In this document: one piece after another, positions 35,426 to 39,364 of the stretch
Layout of the letters: the number at the start of each line of letters is the position of its first letter
Position numbering within the stretch: position 1 is the first letter of the stretch
Assembly (NCBI GenBank): GCA_035564555.1
Contig: DATMTS010000028.1
Coordinates: forward strand, 1-39,364
Direction of reading: 5' to 3'
From: DATMTS01 sp035564555
Lineage (GTDB): Bacteria > Actinomycetota > Actinomycetes > Actinomycetales > Microbacteriaceae
Length of the DNA stretch: 39,364 nucleotides
Program-made: the position numbers and the translations under genes
Notes under the pieces: model-generated
The model's input: the letters and a program-made list of their open reading frames with translations, nothing else
Told to the model about the DNA's origin: nothing
Database searches by the model: none

Positions 35426-37416
35426 GCGGTGAGGACCTGCTCATGGCTCTCGATGGAGGCCAGGATGCGGTGCACGGCCTCGTCCACTGGGATGCCGTTG
35501 AGCTGGCTGCCGTCACGGAACCGGAAGCTGACGGTGCCCGCGGCCCGGTCCTGCTCCCCCGCGATCAATTGGAACGGCACCTTCTGCATCGTCGCGTTGC
35601 GAATCTTCTTCTGCATCCGGTCGTCGGAACGGTCGACTTCCACGCGTACGCCGCGTCGGCGCAACCGGCCGGCGATGTCGTCGAGGTACGGTGCGTACTC
35701 GTCGGCGACGGGGATGCCGATCACCTGCACGGGCGCGAGCCACACCGGAAAGGCGCCGGCATAGTGCTCCAGAAGGATGGCGAAGAACCGCTCGATCGAG
35801 CCGAACAGGGCCCGGTGGATCATGATCGGCCGCTTCTTCGAGCCGTCGCGGTCGGTGAACTCCAGCCCGAACCGTTCCGGCAGGTTGGGATCCACCTGCA
35901 CGGTCGACAGTTGCCAGGTGCGACCGATGGCATCCGTGGTCTTGAGGTCGATCTTGGGGCCGTAGAAGGCCGCCTCGCCGGGCACCTCGGTGAGTTTCAG
36001 TCCGCTGGCCAGAGCCACCCGGCGCAGTGCCTCGGTCGCGTCCTGCCAGTATTCGTCCGATCCGATCCACTTGTCTTTGTGCTCGTCGCGCAACGAGAGT
36101 TCGAGTTCGAACTCCGTCAGGCCGAAGTCGCGCAGCATCGAGATGACGAATTCGAGGACCTTCGCGACCTCGGCCTCCAGCTGATCCGGTGCGACGAAGA
36201 GGTGCGAGTCGTCCTGGGTGAAGCCGCGAACGCGGGTCAAGCCGTGCAGGGCGCCGGAGAGCTCGTTGCGGTAGACCGTGCCGTTCTCGGCGAGCCGCAT
36301 CGGTAGGTCCCGGTAGCTGCGACCGCGCTCCTTGTAGATCAGGATGTGCATGGGGCAGTTCATCGGCTTCAGGTAGTAGTCCGAACCCGGTTTGGCGAGC
36401 GTCCCGTCGGCGTCACGCACCTCGTCCATGTGCATGGGCGGCCAGATGCCGTCGGCATAGGTGTCGAGGTGGCCCGACGTCGCGAACAGGTCGGCCTTCG
36501 AGATGTGCGGGGTGTAGACGTACGAGTAGCCGGCCGCCAGGTGCCGGCGCCGCGCGTGCTGCTCCATCTCTTGGCGCACCACGCCGCCCCGCGGGTGCCA
36601 CACCGACAGCCCGGAGCCGATCTCGTCGGGGAAGCTGAAGAGGTCGAGTTCGCGGCCGAGTTTGCGGTGATCGCGCTTGGCGGCCTCCTCCATGCGGGAT
36701 TGGTATGCCCGCAATTCGTCCTTGGTGGGCCAGGCCGTGCCGTAGACGCGCTGCAACTGCGGATTCTTCTCACTGCCCCGCCAGTACGCCGCGGCGACCC
36801 GGGTCAGCGCGTAGCCGTTGCCGATGAGCCGGGTGTTGGGCAGGTGCGGGCCACGGCAGAGGTCCTTCCACACGGTGTCGCCGGACCGGGGATCGACATT
36901 GTCGTAGATCGTCAACTCGCTGCCGCCGACCTCGACGGACTCGCCGTCGTTGCCGAGCTCTGCCGCTTCGTCACCCGCCCCCGCGCCCGTCGAAGGGCCC
37001 TTCAGCCCGATCAATTCCAGTTTGTACGGCTCGTTCGCCAGCTCGGCACGTGCTTCGTCTTCGCTCACCGATCGGCGTACGAAACGCTGGCCGGAGCGAA
37101 TGATGCGGCTCATCTCCTTGTCGAGCGACTTCAGATCCTCGGGCGTGAAGGACTCGGCGACATCGAAGTCGTAGTAGAAGCCGTCGGTGATCGGCGGCCC
37201 GATGCCGAGCTTGGCCTCCGGATTGATCGCCTGAACGGCCTGCGCAAGAACGTGCGCAGCGGAGTGCCGCAGAATGTTCAGCCCGTCCGGCGAATCGATG
37301 GTCACCGGCTCGACCAGGTCCGCGTCCGTGACCGTCGTGGCGAGGTCCCGCAGCTCCCCGTTGACGCGCATGGCGACAACGGACCGATCGGTGAAGAGCT
37401 CGAAGCCGTCAGCCAC
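35413..37416 (-). CDS. thrS: Threonyl-tRNA synthetase
   Basis: Class II synthetase, 667 residues, GTG start with GGGAG 6 nt upstream. TGS domain 1-60, editing domain with HVLAQAVQAINPEAKLGIGP (HxxxH-like HSAAH nearby), catalytic core with LKPMNCPMHI (zinc Cys), FTQDDSHLF and HRALFGSIERFFAILLEHYAGAFP, then the anticodon-binding domain (WLAPVQVIGIPVADEYAPYL). About 25 extra residues (GPSTGAGAGDEAAELGNDGE, from about 139) interrupt the editing domain before VGGSELTIYDNVD. Overlaps the HIT gene. No T-box motif is present upstream. Confidence 0.97.
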   Translation of the reverse strand: MADGFELFTDRSVVAMRVNGELRDLATTVTDADLVEPVTIDSPDGLNILRHSAAHVLAQAVQAINPEAKLGIGPPITDGFYYDFDVAESFTPEDLKSLDKEMSRIIRSGQRFVRRSVSEDEARAELANEPYKLELIGLKGPSTGAGAGDEAAELGNDGESVEVGGSELTIYDNVDPRSGDTVWKDLCRGPHLPNTRLIGNGYALTRVAAAYWRGSEKNPQLQRVYGTAWPTKDELRAYQSRMEEAAKRDHRKLGRELDLFSFPDEIGSGLSVWHPRGGVVRQEMEQHARRRHLAAGYSYVYTPHISKADLFATSGHLDTYADGIWPPMHMDEVRDADGTLAKPGSDYYLKPMNCPMHILIYKERGRSYRDLPMRLAENGTVYRNELSGALHGLTRVRGFTQDDSHLFVAPDQLEAEVAKVLEFVISMLRDFGLTEFELELSLRDEHKDKWIGSDEYWQDATEALRRVALASGLKLTEVPGEAAFYGPKIDLKTTDAIGRTWQLSTVQVDPNLPERFGLEFTDRDGSKKRPIMIHRALFGSIERFFAILLEHYAGAFPVWLAPVQVIGIPVADEYAPYLDDIAGRLRRRGVRVEVDRSDDRMQKKIRNATMQKVPFQLIAGEQDRAAGTVSFRFRDGSQLNGIPVDEAVHRILASIESHEQVLTAWPA
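36982..36999. repeat. 18-nt element at the ThrS insert (copy 2)
   Basis: CGCGCCCGTCGAAGGGCC matches 30352-30369 in ruvB at 16 of 18 positions. See the RuvB copy. Confidence 0.4.
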
Positions 37417-37463
37417 TGGTCACTCCCTTGAGGGTCGAGAAGAATCGAACCCTCACAACTTTA
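37417..37463 (-). promoter_or_regulatory. thrS leader: candidate -10 and hairpin
   Basis: On the minus strand TAAAGT (37463-37458) is a possible -10. A start near 37451 would place a hairpin at the mRNA 5' end: TGAGGGT and ACCCTCA (plus-strand limits 37429-37455), 7 bp plus CGA/TCG above a bulge. It is followed at once by the ribosome-binding AAGGGAG. The 5' arm and loop contain GGGTTCGATTC, identical to the conserved tRNA T-arm core. Confidence 0.3.
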
Positions 37464-37506
37464 GTGGGCCGATCAGCGGCGTTGGTCCGGGGCATCCAGA
37501 CATGCG

Positions 37507-37531
37507 AAAACCCCCGGAAGCCCGGGGGTTT
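37507..37531 (-). terminator. Terminator of the tRNA-Gly-Cys-Val unit
   Basis: AAACCCCCGG (37508-37517) and CCGGGGGTTT (37522-37531) form a perfect 10-bp stem with a 4-nt loop. On the minus strand it ends in TTTT, 7 nt past the tRNA-Val 3' end, a good intrinsic terminator. Confidence 0.85.
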
Positions 37532-37538
37532 CTCTCTG

Positions 37539-37610
37539 TGGGCGATACTGGGATCGAACCAGTGACCTCTTCCGTGTCAGGGAAGCGCGCTACCGCTGCG
37601 CCAATCGCCC
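37539..37610 (-). tRNA. tRNA-Val (GAC)
   Basis: 72 nt, cloverleaf complete: acceptor GGGCGAT/ATCGCCC, anticodon loop CTGACAC giving GAC, T-loop TTCGATC, discriminator A. CCA is not encoded. Last gene of a three-tRNA unit. Confidence 0.97.
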
Positions 37611-37627
37611 GGTCATGTGAGTCATGG

Positions 37628-37698
37628 AGGTGGCGACGGGATTCGAACCCGTGTATACGGCTTTGCAGGCCGCTGCCTCGCCTCTCGGCCACGCCACC
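37628..37698 (-). tRNA. tRNA-Cys (GCA)
   Basis: 71 nt: acceptor GGTGGCG/CGCCACC, anticodon loop CTGCAAA giving GCA, discriminator U as expected for Cys. CCA is encoded (37627-37625), unlike the neighbouring tRNAs. Confidence 0.97.
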
Positions 37699-37748
37699 GT
37701 GTGTGGGTTCCCACATCCATGCATCGACCGGCTGCCGATACATACTCG

Positions 37749-37820
37749 AGCGGATGACGAGATTCGAACTCGCGACCCTCACCTTGGCAAGGTGATGCGC
37801 TACCACTGCGCCACATCCGC
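37749..37820 (-). tRNA. tRNA-Gly (GCC)
   Basis: 72 nt: acceptor GCGGATG/CATCCGC with one-base variation in the T-side, anticodon loop TTGCCAA giving GCC, discriminator U typical for Gly. CCA not encoded. First gene after the promoter at 37848-37877. Confidence 0.97.
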
Positions 37821-37823
37821 ACC

Positions 37824-37841
37824 GCACGCATTTCTGCGTGC
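37824..37841 (-). other. GNRA-capped leader hairpin before tRNA-Gly
   Basis: On the minus strand GCACGCA-GAAA-TGCGTGC forms a perfect 7-bp stem with a GAAA tetraloop. It lies between the predicted transcription start (near 37841) and the tRNA 5' end (37820), leaving only GGT before the RNase P site. Confidence 0.6.
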
Positions 37842-37847
37842 CTTGAA

Positions 37848-37877
37848 ACTGTAGCCGATTCGATGTGCGATATTCAA
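37848..37877 (-). promoter_or_regulatory. Promoter of the tRNA-Gly-Cys-Val unit
   Basis: Minus strand TTGAAT (37877-37872) and TACAGT (37853-37848), 18-bp spacer, each four of six consensus matches, placed 28 nt upstream of tRNA-Gly. The best promoter seen in the window. Confidence 0.55.
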
Positions 37878-37959
37878 ACCGGCGCCACCTCATGACGATT
37901 CCCGCGCGTGTCGACAAAGCGGCGCCGATGCCGATGTGCGCCGAGGCTATTCCGTCGGC

Positions 37960-37965
37960 TAGTAT
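37960..37965 (+). promoter_or_regulatory. Candidate -10 of tRNA-Val (CAC)
   Basis: TAGTAT lies 36 nt upstream of the tRNA; expected start near 37972. No -35 match at the right distance. Confidence 0.35.
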
Positions 37966-38001
37966 CGTGAGGCCGCAGCAGGTTCAGAACCGCCGCGGAA
38001 C

Positions 38002-38074
38002 GGGCGATTGGCGCAGTTGGTAGCGCGCTTCCTTCACACGGAAGAGGTCATCGGTTCGAGTCCGGTATCGCCCA
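38002..38074 (+). tRNA. tRNA-Val (CAC)
   Basis: 73 nt: acceptor GGGCGAT/ATCGCCC, anticodon loop TTCACAC giving CAC, discriminator A, CCA not encoded (CCG follows). About 64 of 73 positions match tRNA-Val(GAC) on the other strand, so the two are duplicates that diverged in anticodon and T-arm. No terminator follows, so it may be co-transcribed with the ltrA-like gene. Confidence 0.97.
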
Positions 38075-38138
38075 CCGAATTCATCCTCCGCCATCAGCCG
38101 CGGTGCCGGTCCGATGTCCACGGCTCGAGGAGGTGCCG

Positions 38139-39281
38139 GTGACCGATCGGGACCCATCGCGCGTGCATTGGATGGAGCTGTTCTTCGACCTCATCTTCGT
38201 GGCGCTGGTCGGCCAGCTCGCGCACGGACTGCACTCAGCCCCGACGTTCGGAACCCTCCTTCTCTTCGTCGCCCTGTTCGCCACCGTGTGGTGGTCGTGG
38301 GTGAACCTGACCTTCGCAGTCGATGTCATGCCGCAGCTGAGCAGACGAACTCTTGCGCTGGTGATGCTCGTGTCGATGTTCGGCGTCGGAGCGATCGCAG
38401 TGGCCGCGCCTGAGGCGACGACCGATCGGGCGGGATTGTTCGCCGCCGGCAACGCCGTTTTGCGACTGGTGCTGCTGGTGCTCTGGGTGCGGCAGCAGTG
38501 GTCGAACGGACTCGGATCGCGGTTGCGCGTCTCGGCGTACAACGGCCTCACCGCGGCCCTGTGGCTGGCATCGATCGCGGTCCCCCGACCGTTCGACTTC
38601 GCACTGTGGTCGCTCGCGATCGTTCTGGAGGTCGTGCTGCTGATCACCTCCTCCTCGCGCTGGGCTTCACGCGTGCTGGGCCGGCTCAACGTCGAGCATC
38701 TGTCCGAGCGGTTCGGGCTGCTGGTGATCATCGTGCTCGGCGAATCGGTCGTGTCGATCGTGGCCGCACTGGATGCCGCGTTGACCCTCGCCGCGGTGAT
38801 CACCGCCGGCCTCGCGCTGGTCACGGTGTCGCTGCTCGCCTGGTCGTTCTTTCTCTACGGGGCCGACGCGATGCGCGCCGGGCTCGCGAAACTGAGGGAT
38901 GAAGGGAACGATCGCGCCATCCGCGACACGGTCGCGTTCCTCCCGTTTCTGCTGGTGTCGGGCGTGACCGCCATCTCCGGCGCCCTCGCGATCGCGATCA
39001 CCCGCCCCGCGACGACGCTGCCCGCTGCATCAGCGGTCTCGCTGGGCGGAGGCATCGCCCTCTTCTACTTCACCAACGCGATCATCTCCCGTCGCTTCGG
39101 CATCGCGTGGCGGGAGGTGTTCCGCTGGGCCGTCCCTGCGTGCGGGCTGCCGCTCATTCTGATCGTCGTCGCACTCGTCGCGAGCGCCCAGGTCGCGGTC
39201 ATCCTCGCCGTCCTGATCCTCGGGTACGTGCTCGGCTCCGCCGAACTCACGAGCCGCCGCAGGGAGGCGGCCGCGGGTTAG
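38139..39281 (+). CDS. Low temperature requirement protein A (LtrA) family membrane protein
   Basis: 380 residues from the GTG at 38139, which has GAGGAGG 5 nt upstream; an ATG at 38103 lacks such a site. About 10-12 hydrophobic helices. The family signature WMELFFDLIFVALVGQLAH opens the protein, with VWWSWVNLTFAVD in the next helix and RFGLLVIIVLGESVV in the middle. LtrA was named for growth of Listeria at low temperature; its transport or other activity is unknown. It lies 64 nt downstream of tRNA-Val(CAC) on the same strand. Confidence 0.92.
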   Translation: MTDRDPSRVHWMELFFDLIFVALVGQLAHGLHSAPTFGTLLLFVALFATVWWSWVNLTFAVDVMPQLSRRTLALVMLVSMFGVGAIAVAAPEATTDRAGLFAAGNAVLRLVLLVLWVRQQWSNGLGSRLRVSAYNGLTAALWLASIAVPRPFDFALWSLAIVLEVVLLITSSSRWASRVLGRLNVEHLSERFGLLVIIVLGESVVSIVAALDAALTLAAVITAGLALVTVSLLAWSFFLYGADAMRAGLAKLRDEGNDRAIRDTVAFLPFLLVSGVTAISGALAIAITRPATTLPAASAVSLGGGIALFYFTNAIISRRFGIAWREVFRWAVPACGLPLILIVVALVASAQVAVILAVLILGYVLGSAELTSRRREAAAG

Positions 39282-39342
39282 GGGCGGCATCGCAGTTTCG
39301 GATCGAGCGGGGCGTATGGATTCCGCTGGGAACGGCGAGAGG

Positions 39343-39364
39343 GGCGCCACCGCATGGTGGCGCC
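39343..39364 (+). terminator. Probable terminator of the LtrA-family gene
   Basis: Perfect 9-bp stem GGCGCCACC (39343-39351) and GGTGGCGCC (39356-39364), loop GCAT, 62 nt after the stop codon. The window ends at the stem, so the tail is unseen. Confidence 0.65.

Noticed and set aside
37417..37507. T-box riboswitch upstream of thrS
   Set aside because: The conserved T-box core AGGGTGGNACCGCG is absent and the leader is too short.
37453..37917. Minus-strand open frame across the three tRNA genes
   Set aside because: It reads through complete tRNA cloverleafs; no protein similarity.

Overview
The window is a high-GC actinobacterial chromosome segment. Tight gene packing, frequent GTG starts, overlapping stop/start codons and gene order point to Microbacteriaceae or a close relative; this placement is inference from gene content, and no genus can be named. 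Most of it is the classical actinobacterial housekeeping block (in Mycobacterium tuberculosis roughly nusB/efp to thrS). It lacks several genes usually found there and carries a few insertions. No phage, insertion sequence, CRISPR array, rRNA gene or riboswitch was seen.

Layout. 1-5.7 kb: a tripartite tricarboxylate transporter (tctCBA, minus strand) divergent from a CitA/CitB-type two-component pair. 5.8-7.5 kb: a thioredoxin-fold lipoprotein, nusB and efp. 7.6-12.1 kb: a small unknown gene and the shikimate run aroQ-aroB-aroK-aroC-aroE, all minus strand. 12.1-17.6 kb: mltG, ruvX, alaS, a small membrane protein and rpsD. 17.9-19.4 kb: an inserted pair (NAD-binding epimerase/reductase and P-loop kinase). 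19.5-20.9 kb: rarA. 21.1-24.0 kb, plus strand: a membrane-anchored cyclophilin, a DUF349 protein and an AbiEi-like orphan. 24.0-29.9 kb, minus: rel, a rhodanese, secF, secD and yajC. 30.0-34.7 kb, minus: ruvB, ruvA, ruvC, a YebC-family regulator, pdxT and pdxS. 34.8-37.4 kb: a HIT protein and thrS. 37.5-38.1 kb: tRNA-Val(GAC), tRNA-Cys and tRNA-Gly on the minus strand and tRNA-Val(CAC) on the plus strand. 38.1-39.3 kb: an LtrA-family membrane protein.

How the genes fit together. The two-component system probably senses a carboxylate and controls the divergent transporter. The minus-strand core makes chorismate, charges tRNAs (AlaRS, ThrRS), supports translation (S4, EF-P, NusB), resolves recombination intermediates (RuvABC, RarA), exports proteins (SecDF-YajC), makes (p)ppGpp (Rel) and makes pyridoxal phosphate (PdxST).

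The least ordinary signals are: a strong preference for GGATGCC over GGACGCC despite high GC; in-frame low-complexity inserts in ThrS and RuvB that share an 18-nt core; a GNRA-capped hairpin forming the whole leader of the tRNA-Gly transcript; a T-arm-like hairpin in the thrS leader; a perfect 12-bp hairpin between yajC and secD; and a coding-like scrap between the HIT gene and pdxS. I did not find a clear new multi-gene system.
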